Of a stretch of DNA of 6,463 bases, positions 1-6,390 are shown piece after piece. Numbering within the stretch: the stretch's first letter is position 1; the number at the start of each line of letters is the position of its first letter. Source of the stretch: Lysobacterales bacterium (GTDB lineage Bacteria; Pseudomonadota; Gammaproteobacteria; Xanthomonadales; SZUA-36); NCBI GenBank assembly GCA_026193295.1, contig JAPHSB010000312.1, positions 1 through 6,463 on the forward strand. The letters are read 5' to 3'. The translations under genes were made by a program, and so were the position numbers. The notes under the pieces are model-generated. The model did not search any database. It was given only the letters and a program-made list of their open reading frames with translations, and was not told where the DNA came from.

Positions 1-1
1 A

Positions 2-373
2 GACCTGGTCATACTGGACCTTGGCCTGCCCGACATGGATGGACTGGTGGTTCTGAAACAGGTCCGCAGCCGCGACGTGGATCTCCCGATCCTGCTGCTG
101 ACGGCCCGCGCAGGACTCGACGACAGGATTGAGGGCCTGGACAGCGGAGCGGATGACTACCTGCCCAAGCCGTTTGAAATGACCGAGTTGCTCGCTCGCC
201 TGCGGGTCATGGAGCGGCGACTGACGACGGCCAGAACCGCCGAAATCACTGTTGGCAACGTCACACTGAACATCAACCACAACAGCGTGCTGGTGAACGA
301 CGCGGAGATGGAGCTGTCCCGCAGGGAGTTCATGCTGCTGAAATCCCTGATGGAATACGCCAGCCGGGTTTAG
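2..373 (+). CDS. OmpR-family response regulator, 5' partial and 3' truncated
   Basis: The frame is open from base 2 at the window edge, so the gene starts further left. The fragment has 123 residues. It begins with the receiver-domain strand VILDLGLPDMDG, whose Asp at bases 17-19 matches the phosphoacceptor. It also has the conserved Thr of LLLTAR (101-103) and the conserved Lys of LPKPF (167-169). A linker follows, then the beginning of an OmpR/PhoB winged-helix domain (ITVGNVTLN, then LSRREFMLLKSL). The frame stops at TAG 371-373, right after the first helix. Family members normally continue for about 60 more residues with the recognition helix and wing, so this product could not bind DNA in the usual way. 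The stop overlaps the lbpA stop on the other strand. I infer a broken gene or a chimeric join. The closest look is to QseB/PmrA-type regulators, but the target genes cannot be told, and no partner kinase is visible. Confidence 0.88.
   Translation, partial: DLVILDLGLPDMDGLVVLKQVRSRDVDLPILLLTARAGLDDRIEGLDSGADDYLPKPFEMTELLARLRVMERRLTTARTAEITVGNVTLNINHNSVLVNDAEMELSRREFMLLKSLMEYASRV
370..373. other. Apparent join between truncated regulator gene and lbpA
   Basis: The response regulator reads normally up to ...EYASRV and then enters antisense lbpA sequence, where it meets TAG at 371-373. The lbpA stop TAA is at 370-372 on the minus strand. Two converging genes share their stop codons with no intergenic DNA and no terminator, and one of them is cut within a conserved domain. 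This is the pattern of a recombination or deletion breakpoint, or of a chimeric assembly. The exact breakpoint cannot be placed better than a few bases. Confidence 0.6.
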
Positions 374-807
374 CCGCAGCCCTCGAATCCGTCGGCGGCC
401 ATCTTGGCTTCATAGGGGCCGGCCACCGCGCCGCCAGGCGTCAGGCTGGCTTTGACGCTATCCCAGTCTTCCGGTTTGAGCTGCACCATCCAGTTGGCGT
501 AGGGATCCTGGTTGGCCAGGCTCGGGTTGGAAAGCAGATCTTCGTTCACCGCAACGACTTCGCCGCCGGCAGCGGACTTGGCGGGGCCGACCCACTTGCC
601 CGATTCGACCGTCGCACAGGAGCGCCCGGCACGCACCGCGCGGCCGACTTTTTTCGGGGTGAACGCCACCAGTTGCCCGGCCATGGCCGTGGCGATGGTG
701 GTCATGCCCAGCTTGACCGTGCCGTCACCCACCTCGGTGAACCAGATGTGGTTTTCCACGTCGTAGAGCAGATCGTCCGGCAAATTGCATCCGCGAACCG
801 TTGGCAT
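370..807 (-). CDS. lbpA: LbpA, lipoate-binding sulfur carrier protein (GcvH-like)
   Basis: This 145-residue protein has the GcvH fold signature. HIWFTEVGDGTVKLGMT near residues 20-36 opens the lipoyl domain, and VESGKWVGP carries the presumed lipoyl lysine K71. LLSNPSLANQDPYANWMVQL near 91-110 matches the GcvH C-terminal half. Its place behind shdrB2, with no glycine-cleavage genes present, marks it as an sHdr-type LbpA rather than a glycine cleavage H protein. In known systems the LbpA lipoyl arm carries sulfur intermediates to the sHdr complex during oxidation to sulfite. Cysteines are at residues 7, 64 and 144, with C64 only seven residues before the lipoyl lysine. The start is ATG at 807 with a strong Shine-Dalgarno seven bases upstream. 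The stop TAA falls exactly on the regulator junction, so the last residues (GFEGCG) may or may not be the native end. The lipoate attachment genes usual for this pathway are not in the window. Confidence 0.93.
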   Translation of the reverse strand: MPTVRGCNLPDDLLYDVENHIWFTEVGDGTVKLGMTTIATAMAGQLVAFTPKKVGRAVRAGRSCATVESGKWVGPAKSAAGGEVVAVNEDLLSNPSLANQDPYANWMVQLKPEDWDSVKASLTPGGAVAGPYEAKMAADGFEGCG

Positions 808-814
808 AGTCAGG

Positions 815-821
815 ACCTCCC
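815..821 (-). promoter_or_regulatory. Shine-Dalgarno for lbpA
   Basis: GGGAGGT on the minus strand lies seven bases before the lbpA ATG. It is the strongest ribosome binding site in the window, which fits a carrier protein made in excess over the enzyme subunits (inference). The 53-base gap 808-860 shows no clear promoter. Confidence 0.75.
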
Positions 822-860
822 GAATTGATTCAATGTGTCATGTGTCGCTAATGAAAGTTT

Positions 861-1307
861 CTACTGGGCCTGCGTCCCCGAGTCAACCCTTTCGCGCAGC
901 GGCCTTGACGAGCAGCAGAATTCGCCGAGCTGTTCCGTTTCCATCTTGCCGCTGATGAACAGGTACAGGTGATTGGCCACCAGCGCCATCATGCGCGCCC
1001 GCTGCGCCGTCGCCGGGTGATCCGGCTCCAGACTCAGCAGGTTGTAGTGATAAACCAGTTCGCGACAGGTCTCGCGGCAGGCGTTGAAGCTCGGATCCTT
1101 GTCGGCCCCCTGGCGGTGCAGGGCTAGCAGGCGGAAGCCTTCGCGTTCGTCGCAAGTGGGTTCCTTGCCTTTTGCACGCACCCAGTGTTCGAGAATCGCC
1201 TCGCCCAGCGCCAGCATCTCCGCGGCGTCTTCAGCCGCCGCCGGGGCGGCAATCAGCGCGTCAAGGCGCTGCCCGATGGCGGCCACGGAAGGCGTGTTGT
1301 CGTTCAC
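861..1307 (-). CDS. Uncharacterised 148-aa Cys-containing protein between shdrB2 and lbpA
   Basis: I do not recognise the family. The start is GTG at 1305-1307, overlapping the shdrB2 stop by four bases (GTGA). AAAGG lies six bases upstream, and translation is probably coupled to shdrB2. The frame stays open further upstream, but only by running through shdrB2. The product looks mostly helical and soluble, with no signal peptide or membrane segment. An Ala-rich stretch spans about residues 17-40. Cysteines are at 52, 77, 81 (CRETC), 131 and 132 (FCCSSRP), with several histidines (64, 87, 97, 113). The region around LVYHYNLLSLEPDHP and MMALVANHLYLFISG looks like packed helices. The tight position inside the operon suggests a role with the sHdr complex or LbpA, such as sulfur transfer, metal binding or assembly, but none of these is shown by the sequence. 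The CxxxC and CC pairs are the best clue to function. Confidence 0.8.
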   Translation of the reverse strand: MNDNTPSVAAIGQRLDALIAAPAAAEDAAEMLALGEAILEHWVRAKGKEPTCDEREGFRLLALHRQGADKDPSFNACRETCRELVYHYNLLSLEPDHPATAQRARMMALVANHLYLFISGKMETEQLGEFCCSSRPLRERVDSGTQAQ

Positions 1308-2239
1308 GCGAGGCCTTTCTGTTTCACGAAGGCGAAGGAATCGGAAACGTTCTCGTGCAGGCCCACCGCCTTCGGCTTGAGGCCCATGGCCATACCCAGT
1401 AACTGGGTGAAGTAGATGATTTTCACGCTGGTCTTGATGCCCAGCGTCTTCGCGGCACGGATCTGGTGCATCTCGAGACCGCTGTGGCAGGTAGGGCACT
1501 CGGTCGCTATGACCTCGGCGCCGGCAGCCTCGGCCGCCATCAGGATATTGGCCACCAGCTTGGTGGAAGTGTCGCTGTCGGAGAGGGTGTGGGCGCCGCC
1601 ACAGCAGGCTGTCTTCAACGGGAAGTCCACGTTTTCGGCGCCGGCCGCTTCCAACAGGTCGTCCATGAAGTGGGGCTTGGAGGTCGATTCGCTGGCCGGC
1701 CCCTTGTCTTTTTCGGGGAAAATATGCCGTGGCCGCGTGTACATGCAGCCGTAGTAATTGGCAATCTTGATGCCGTCCAACGAATTTTTGACCCGTTCCT
1801 TGAGGCCTTCCTCGCCAATGCTGTCCTTGATCCAGTCAAGCGCATGGATCGTTTCCACCTGGCCGGCCTGGTAGGTTTCGTGGCCCGCCTTCTGCGACAG
1901 GCGATCGACCACTTCTCGTGATTGCTCGTCCTTCTCCAGATCGTACTCGGCGCGCTTGAGGTTGTGGTAACAGCCGTTACAGGGGGCCATCACGACATCC
2001 ATCTTCATCTTGTTGGCGGCGATGGACATGACCCGCGAGGACAGATAGGTCTGCAGTTTCGGGTCGATGTTTTTCACTTCCATCGCGCCGCAGCAGTTCC
2101 AGTTCTCCACCTCCTTCAGCTTGAGGCCCAGCGCCTTGCCGAGCGCCTTGGTGGAGCGGTTGTAGGCGTGACCCGTACCCTCCAGCGCACAGCCGGGGTA
2201 ATAGGCCACTTCCTTGTATTTCGTTTTCTTGTCGGGCAT
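1304..2239 (-). CDS. shdrB2: sHdrB2, heterodisulfide reductase subunit B-like protein with two CCG domains
   Basis: This 311-residue protein has two complete cysteine-rich CCG domains. The first has C17, C49-C50, C87 and C90 (YYPGC, NCCGAME, APCNGC). The second has C165, C212-C213, C248 and C251 (YYGCMY, ACCGG, ECPTC). In true HdrB proteins such motifs bind noncubane [4Fe-4S] clusters that handle disulfides. In the sHdr complex, B2 is thought to work with C2 on sulfur bound to LbpA. The length is typical for HdrB, and no key Cys is missing. The start is ATG 2239, with AGGAA (2248-2252) eight bases upstream. The gene starts 20 bases after the shdrC2 stop and overlaps the next gene by four bases. 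The protein is cytoplasmic, with no signal or membrane segment. Confidence 0.95.
   Translation of the reverse strand: MPDKKTKYKEVAYYPGCALEGTGHAYNRSTKALGKALGLKLKEVENWNCCGAMEVKNIDPKLQTYLSSRVMSIAANKMKMDVVMAPCNGCYHNLKRAEYDLEKDEQSREVVDRLSQKAGHETYQAGQVETIHALDWIKDSIGEEGLKERVKNSLDGIKIANYYGCMYTRPRHIFPEKDKGPASESTSKPHFMDDLLEAAGAENVDFPLKTACCGGAHTLSDSDTSTKLVANILMAAEAAGAEVIATECPTCHSGLEMHQIRAAKTLGIKTSVKIIYFTQLLGMAMGLKPKAVGLHENVSDSFAFVKQKGLA
1314..1318 (-). promoter_or_regulatory. Ribosome binding site deciding the GTG start at 1307
   Basis: AAAGG on the minus strand, inside the last codons of shdrB2, lies six bases before GTG 1307. With the GTGA stop/start overlap it supports this start over upstream in-frame codons. 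Confidence 0.55.
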
Positions 2240-2259
2240 AAGTTGAGTTCCTGACAGTA

Positions 2260-3021
2260 CTAAATTTCGGTACGGGCCGACTGGATCAATTCATCCAGCC
2301 CCAGTGCTTTGCGATTGTGCTCTTCCCGCTCGGCAACGTATTCCTCGATGGCGGCGCGCGCATCGCCCCAGTCCTTCGTCCGGGGCGCGACGAGTGTCGC
2401 CAGTCCCATGCGGGTCAACAGACCCAGCGGCAGATTGCGCAGCATGCCCTTGACCATGTCCACCATCCAGGGCTGCGCCAAAGCCTGCCCGGTGCGTTTG
2501 AAGAAGCGCTTGATGACTCGGCCGTCCTCGATCTTGCCGGTTTCGAAGACCTGCTCACTGAACACTTCATCGAAGATCATCGAGTGCGACTTCGGCGTGT
2601 GCCCCTTCAGCTCCAGCCAGTGCGAGGTGGCCTTCATCACGCCCTCGGGCACCACGTCGCGCGGGCAGACGTGGGTGCATTTGTGGCAGGACACGCACTG
2701 CCAGATGATGTCCTTGTCGCGCAGCAGTTCGGATTCCATGCCCATGCGGATCAGGTAGATCCAGTAACGCGGATTGAAGTCCGGGTTGAGTGCGTTGACC
2801 GTGCACGAATTGGTGCAGGAACCGCATTGCCAACAGCGGTGGATGTACTCACCGCCCGGCAGGGCCGCGATCTCTTCCTCCATCGCTTCGTTGTAATCCG
2901 CGACCACCCGGCTCCCGATGAACGTGCTCCAGTGGCCGGACACATCCACCCCTTCGATTTCCAGATGCTCGTGGACCTCGAGGTTTTCCGGGCGGATCAG
3001 TGATTTCTCATGAATGGGCAT
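2260..3021 (-). CDS. shdrC2: sHdrC2, ferredoxin-like heterodisulfide reductase subunit C
   Basis: This 253-residue protein carries two [4Fe-4S] ferredoxin motifs: C63-x2-C66-x2-C69-x3-C73 (CWQCGSCTNSC) and C109-x2-C112-x2-C115-x3-C119-P (CVSCHKCTHVCP). The motifs are separated by a helical stretch, as in HdrC proteins. The C-terminal part is helical and ends in a charged tail with GLDELIQS. The expected role is electron transfer between the CCG subunit sHdrB2 and flavoprotein sHdrA. The start ATG 3021 lies three bases after the stop of the Hyp gene. A modest GGAT (3028-3031) sits six bases upstream, inside the end of that gene, so coupling is likely. All eight cluster ligands are present and the protein looks intact. 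Confidence 0.95.
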   Translation of the reverse strand: MPIHEKSLIRPENLEVHEHLEIEGVDVSGHWSTFIGSRVVADYNEAMEEEIAALPGGEYIHRCWQCGSCTNSCTVNALNPDFNPRYWIYLIRMGMESELLRDKDIIWQCVSCHKCTHVCPRDVVPEGVMKATSHWLELKGHTPKSHSMIFDEVFSEQVFETGKIEDGRVIKRFFKRTGQALAQPWMVDMVKGMLRNLPLGLLTRMGLATLVAPRTKDWGDARAAIEEYVAEREEHNRKALGLDELIQSARTEI

Positions 3022-3024
3022 GGG

Positions 3025-3921
3025 TCAATCCAATAATTTTTTGTCTTCGACTGAATGGCTGTCTTCGATAACGTAGGCTTCGCCGCTGATCGCCTTCAGG
3101 CGGGTGCGCCCCGTACCGGCTCGCACCCCGTCCAGTCCCAACAGGCGTCGGGTGTGTTCCATCGGGTCACCCGGCGCGGAAAAATCCGCCCGCAGGTAAA
3201 CGCCGCCCTGCGCCGCGATGTAATCGGCGTAGATCTTGGCGCACAGCAGGTCCACGTACCAGGGCACATCGCGGAACACGCCATTGTCGGTGAGGTACTG
3301 GCTGAGTTCCTCGCGCAATACCAGGTAGGTGCCGTAACCGTCCGGGACGTCGATCGTGATGTTGTCCACCTGATCGTCGAACCAGATCTCCCGGATCACG
3401 CCGGTATTGGCCTTGCGGTCCCACACCCAGCGACACATCAGCGGGTAGCGTTCCGGGTCCACGTTGTGCAGAATTTCGGCCGCCAGATCACGCACCCACC
3501 GGTGCTTGCGATCCTGCGGGAAGCGCTCGCAGAAAGCGGCCAGGCGAGCGTCCGTCCCAGTCGTATTCTTTGCCCCTTCCAGCAGGGCGGCAATGGCCTC
3601 GACCATGCGCCCGTAGGCTGGTTGCTCCAGGAACGGGCCCACGCGGCGCCGCACGCTGGCCATGAACGCACACAGGCCGGCGAAGCTGTCCAGCGGCAGC
3701 TCTGACGTCCGGGCGCCATCCAGAAACGGCTCCAGCGCCTGCTGGAACATGCGGCTTTTCAGCTTGAGCGCGTCAATCCACTGCTCGATGCCACCCTGCT
3801 CTTCAGTGCCGACCACCAAGGTCTCGAGCGCATGCGCCAGAATCGGCCCGCTCAGGTCCAGCCGCGGCCGTTCAATTTCCGGGCGGGTTTGCGGTCGCAG
3901 AAAATGGGGGGCGGAGGGCAT
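3025..3921 (-). CDS. Conserved hypothetical 'Hyp' subunit of the sHdr cluster
   Basis: This 298-residue soluble protein lies between shdrA and shdrC2, the usual place of the conserved 'Hyp' gene in type I sHdr clusters. I see no cofactor-binding motif. Cysteines are scattered (84, 131, 163, 227) and form no CxxC pair. The N-terminal 115 residues look helical. A central aromatic and charged region (RWVRDLAAEILHNVDPERYP and MCRWVWDRK, about 141-170) and the stretch GVIREIWFDD to WYVDLLCAKIYADYIAAQGG (about 174-240) look the most conserved in style. The start ATG 3921 is eight bases after the shdrA stop, without a clear Shine-Dalgarno, which suggests translational coupling. The stop is three bases before shdrC2. 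It may be structural or regulatory in the complex. Its function is unknown to me, and the cluster assignment rests on position. Confidence 0.88.
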   Translation of the reverse strand: MPSAPHFLRPQTRPEIERPRLDLSGPILAHALETLVVGTEEQGGIEQWIDALKLKSRMFQQALEPFLDGARTSELPLDSFAGLCAFMASVRRRVGPFLEQPAYGRMVEAIAALLEGAKNTTGTDARLAAFCERFPQDRKHRWVRDLAAEILHNVDPERYPLMCRWVWDRKANTGVIREIWFDDQVDNITIDVPDGYGTYLVLREELSQYLTDNGVFRDVPWYVDLLCAKIYADYIAAQGGVYLRADFSAPGDPMEHTRRLLGLDGVRAGTGRTRLKAISGEAYVIEDSHSVEDKKLLD

Positions 3922-3929
3922 CGCGCGTA

Positions 3930-4979
3930 TCAGCTTACGAGTCGCGCCGCGAGTTGCCGCTGCTCCAGCGCGGCCATCGCCGCCGCTTTGGCTTGCGCGA
4001 TGGAGTCGTCGATGGTCTCGGGGCCGGTGGCGGCGCCAGCGACGAACACACCGGTGCGGTTGGTCAAACCGGTAGCCGAGTAACTGTTGGCCTTGCCGAT
4101 GTAGCCGTGCGGTTCAAGATCGACGCCGAACACGGCGGACAGGTCCTTGTTGTCGACGTTCGGATCCATGCCGATGGCGTGCACCACCATGTCGAACGGT
4201 ATGGTGATCGGCCGCTTGACCAGCGTGTCCTCGCCCTTGACGATCAGCTTCTCGCCATCGGAAGTCACCTCGGCGATACGCGCCTTGATGTACTTGACCT
4301 TGAATTCCTCCTGGCTCTTCCAGTAGTACTTGGTCTCGTACAGGCCAAAGGTGCGGATGTCCATGTAGTAGATATAGACGTGGCAGTCCGGCAATTCCTC
4401 GCGGATCTCCATGGCCATGTTGGCGGAGACGGTGCAGCAGATCTTGGAGCACCACTCGCGGCCGATCTGCCGGTCGCGCGAGCCGACGCAGAGCAGGATC
4501 GCGACGCGCTGCGGCTTGCGCCCGTCCGACGGGCAGCGCACGCCCTGCCCGGAAGAGATCATCTGTTCCACCTGGGAAGTTGTCACGACGTCCGGAAACG
4601 TTCCGAAACCCCACTCGGGCTTGTTGGCCGAATCGAAATGGGTGAAACCGGTGCAGAGGATGGCTGCTGAAACGTCAAGCGAGTCGCCATTGGATAACCC
4701 GGCTGTGAAATTGCCCACCTCGCCGCTGAACGAGCTCACCGTGGTTCCGGTGCGAACGTCCACCAGTTCGTGATTCGCCGCACGGTCGACCATGCCGCCG
4801 ATGGCGTCCTTCGCCCACTCGCCGGAAGGCACCAGCTTGGCGTAGCCCTCGAGGATCGGCGCCCCGCCCAGGCGGTCTTCCTTCTCAACCAGGATGCAGG
4901 CCTGGCCAAAAGTGGCCAGCGAATGCGCCGCGGCCAGCCCGGCCGGTCCGCCGCCAACAATCAGGATCGGTTTTGTCAT
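3930..4979 (-). CDS. shdrA: sHdrA, short FAD-binding heterodisulfide reductase subunit A-like protein
   Basis: This 349-residue flavoprotein begins with the dinucleotide-binding motif GGGPAG (residues 9-14). The acidic end of the second strand is VEKEDRLGG. CTGF near 109 and the late FVAGAATGPETIDDSIAQAKAA are typical FAD-contact segments of the HdrA/disulfide reductase group. The HdrA signature CVGSRD...CSKICC gives C164, C177, C181 and C182, candidate iron-sulfur ligands. It lacks the extra ferredoxin and thioredoxin-reductase-like parts of methanogen HdrA, as is usual for sHdrA. In the complex it is thought to gather electrons from the B/C subunits and pass them on, probably to NAD+. I chose ATG 4979 rather than TTG 4988, because AAGG (4989-4992) is nine bases from the ATG but directly abuts the TTG. 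It follows shdrB1 by 40 bases and precedes Hyp by eight. Confidence 0.95.
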   Translation of the reverse strand: MTKPILIVGGGPAGLAAAHSLATFGQACILVEKEDRLGGAPILEGYAKLVPSGEWAKDAIGGMVDRAANHELVDVRTGTTVSSFSGEVGNFTAGLSNGDSLDVSAAILCTGFTHFDSANKPEWGFGTFPDVVTTSQVEQMISSGQGVRCPSDGRKPQRVAILLCVGSRDRQIGREWCSKICCTVSANMAMEIREELPDCHVYIYYMDIRTFGLYETKYYWKSQEEFKVKYIKARIAEVTSDGEKLIVKGEDTLVKRPITIPFDMVVHAIGMDPNVDNKDLSAVFGVDLEPHGYIGKANSYSATGLTNRTGVFVAGAATGPETIDDSIAQAKAAAMAALEQRQLAARLVS

Positions 4980-4988
4980 GGTGTTCAA

Positions 4989-4992
4989 CCTT
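4989..4992 (-). promoter_or_regulatory. Ribosome binding site deciding the shdrA start
   Basis: AAGG in the context GCAAGAGCAAGG lies nine bases before ATG 4979. It would leave no spacing to the in-frame TTG at 4988, so the ATG is the better start. Confidence 0.6.
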
Positions 4993-5019
4993 GCTCTTGC
5001 TTAGCGTTTAATGAATCTG

Positions 5020-6390
5020 TCAGCTGCCGCCTGCGGCCAGTTGTTTTACCGGTTTGAATCCGGGGCCGGACGTTATCGCCAGCCGCGGGTCGTAAAGGCT
5101 CTCGAACCTGCCGGCCTCCACTTCCACCAGGTAGGCTTCGAACTCCGCCTTCTTGGCCTGCCAGTCGATTCCCATCTTCTCCATCAGGGTCTCGGTGGCC
5201 GAGGCGTGCCAGTGGGATTGCACGATCTTGTAGGGGTGGGCGCCACAAGCCAGCGCTGCGAACTGGATGTCGGCAAGTACCGGCAGGCTGTAGTCCTTAC
5301 CCGCGGCCTTGCCGATCCACTGGTTCTTGTCCAGCGTGGTGATGCAGCCGGTGTCGTGGCCAATCATCACGTCGGCATTCGCTTCCTCCACGGCAACCTT
5401 GATCTTGCGGTCAATGGCGAACGAGCGGGTGAACTCGCGCTCCGAAATGATGTGCCGGAAACCGAAGCCGCAGCAGTCGTACCAGGTGGAATAATCAATC
5501 ACCTGGGTGCCCAGTGCCTCCATGATGCCGGTCGATACCGCGACCCGGTTGCCGCCCAGGATATTGTCGTCGTAGATCGCGTCCTGCGGCACCATCTTGT
5601 AGACGTGACAGGCCGGGTGAATGGTGGCGCGGATATTGCTGACGTCGATGGTCTGGCGCTCGGCAATGTCGCTGCGCATCATGTGCACCCACTCCGAATA
5701 GTGCACGATTTCCTCGGGGATCAGCAGCTTGCCATCGACCAGGCGGCCCAGCTTGGCGAGAATTTTTGTTACTTTCTCGCGCAGCTCGGCGGAGTGCAGC
5801 AAGTAGGCGCGCACCTCCTTGTAGTTGCCGAACGACGTGCCGCAATGCACCAGCGGATAGAAATGGCCCTCGGGCAGACCCTGGGCCTTTGCCGAAATAT
5901 AGGCCTGGTGGAAATTGCGCAGGAACACGGCGGCCAGGCTGACGATGTTGCCGATGCCGGAGCCGTGGTAGTTCCAGGCCGTGCAGGAGGTCTGGTCGGT
6001 TTCGTCCAGGTAGCTGATGTCCATCTCGTTCATCAACCACAGCAGTGAGGTCGGATAGCCCGGAATGTTGCCGCACTGGCCGCAGGATTTGTGGTGCCAG
6101 AGTTGGTTGGTGGGCACCTTCTTGTCCCAGCCGTAAATGGTCTTGGCAATACGCGGGGCGTGCTGCTCGGTGATCCGATGCACGACGATTTCGCCGTCCT
6201 TTTCCAGCTCCCACATGGCGTCGCGCACGTCCTCGACGCGGTCCTTGTTGACCTCCATCGAGCGTTTGTTGATCACCTGCTCGACCCAGGCGGTCGCTTT
6301 TTGCGCCTCCGCGGGGCTCAAGTTGGCGTCGCGCCATTCCGGGCCGTGGCCGGTGAAGCGCTCGCCGCTATTGTCGTTACCAGTGTTCAT
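5020..6390 (-). CDS. shdrB1: sHdrB1, long heterodisulfide reductase subunit B-like protein
   Basis: At 456 residues this is about 145 longer than sHdrB2, with a charged N-terminal extension of about 95 residues. The first CCG region is degenerate: SCGQCGN (C103, C106), SCTAW (C136) and VHCGTS (C183). The second is nearer to standard: C261 (ACHVY), C306-C307 (DCCGFG) and C349 (GHDTGC). The first Cys of the usual final CxxC is replaced by Asp346. So at most one conventional noncubane cluster site is present, as I recall for sHdrB1 in general. It probably pairs with sHdrC1, encoded just upstream outside the window, to form one arm of the complex. The start ATG 6390 has GGAGAG (6396-6401) five bases upstream. 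The protein is cytoplasmic and looks intact, with a typical sHdrB1 tail that lacks further domains. Confidence 0.94.
   Translation of the reverse strand: MNTGNDNSGERFTGHGPEWRDANLSPAEAQKATAWVEQVINKRSMEVNKDRVEDVRDAMWELEKDGEIVVHRITEQHAPRIAKTIYGWDKKVPTNQLWHHKSCGQCGNIPGYPTSLLWLMNEMDISYLDETDQTSCTAWNYHGSGIGNIVSLAAVFLRNFHQAYISAKAQGLPEGHFYPLVHCGTSFGNYKEVRAYLLHSAELREKVTKILAKLGRLVDGKLLIPEEIVHYSEWVHMMRSDIAERQTIDVSNIRATIHPACHVYKMVPQDAIYDDNILGGNRVAVSTGIMEALGTQVIDYSTWYDCCGFGFRHIISEREFTRSFAIDRKIKVAVEEANADVMIGHDTGCITTLDKNQWIGKAAGKDYSLPVLADIQFAALACGAHPYKIVQSHWHASATETLMEKMGIDWQAKKAEFEAYLVEVEAGRFESLYDPRLAITSGPGFKPVKQLAAGGS

Noticed and set aside
370..807. Glycine cleavage system H protein
   Set aside because: The fold is the same, but no glycine cleavage genes are present and the gene follows an sHdr operon, where LbpA is expected.
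822..833. Short palindrome (TTGA-x-TCAA) upstream of lbpA as an operator
   Set aside because: Nine bases of AT-rich symmetry occur easily by chance, and no promoter elements are seen in the 53-base gap.
1308..1499. N-terminal extension of the 148-residue protein into shdrB2
   Set aside because: It would overlap the second CCG domain coding region by nearly 200 bases. The extension is Arg/Pro/Gly-rich shadow sequence, and GTG 1307 has a well-placed AAAGG and a GTGA overlap.
2317..3003. Plus-strand open frame (228 residues) opposite shdrC2
   Set aside because: It is antisense to an intact double-ferredoxin gene and has no recognisable domain.
3954..4670. Plus-strand open frame (238 residues) opposite shdrA
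   Set aside because: It lies wholly within the FAD-protein gene on the other strand and has shadow-like composition without motifs.
4980..4988. TTG 4988 as the start of shdrA
   Set aside because: The only plausible Shine-Dalgarno directly abuts this TTG, while ATG 4979 has nine-base spacing and begins just before the Rossmann strand.
5011..6048. Long plus-strand open frame (345 residues) opposite shdrB1
   Set aside because: It is antisense to a clear CCG-domain protein. Its sequence is His/Val/Gly-rich with no family motifs, as expected for a high-GC shadow frame.
1304..6390. Methanogen-type or sulfate-reducer HdrABC heterodisulfide reductase
   Set aside because: The short HdrA without extra ferredoxin domains, the long degenerate B1, the Hyp gene and LbpA together fit the sulfur-oxidising sHdr type instead.
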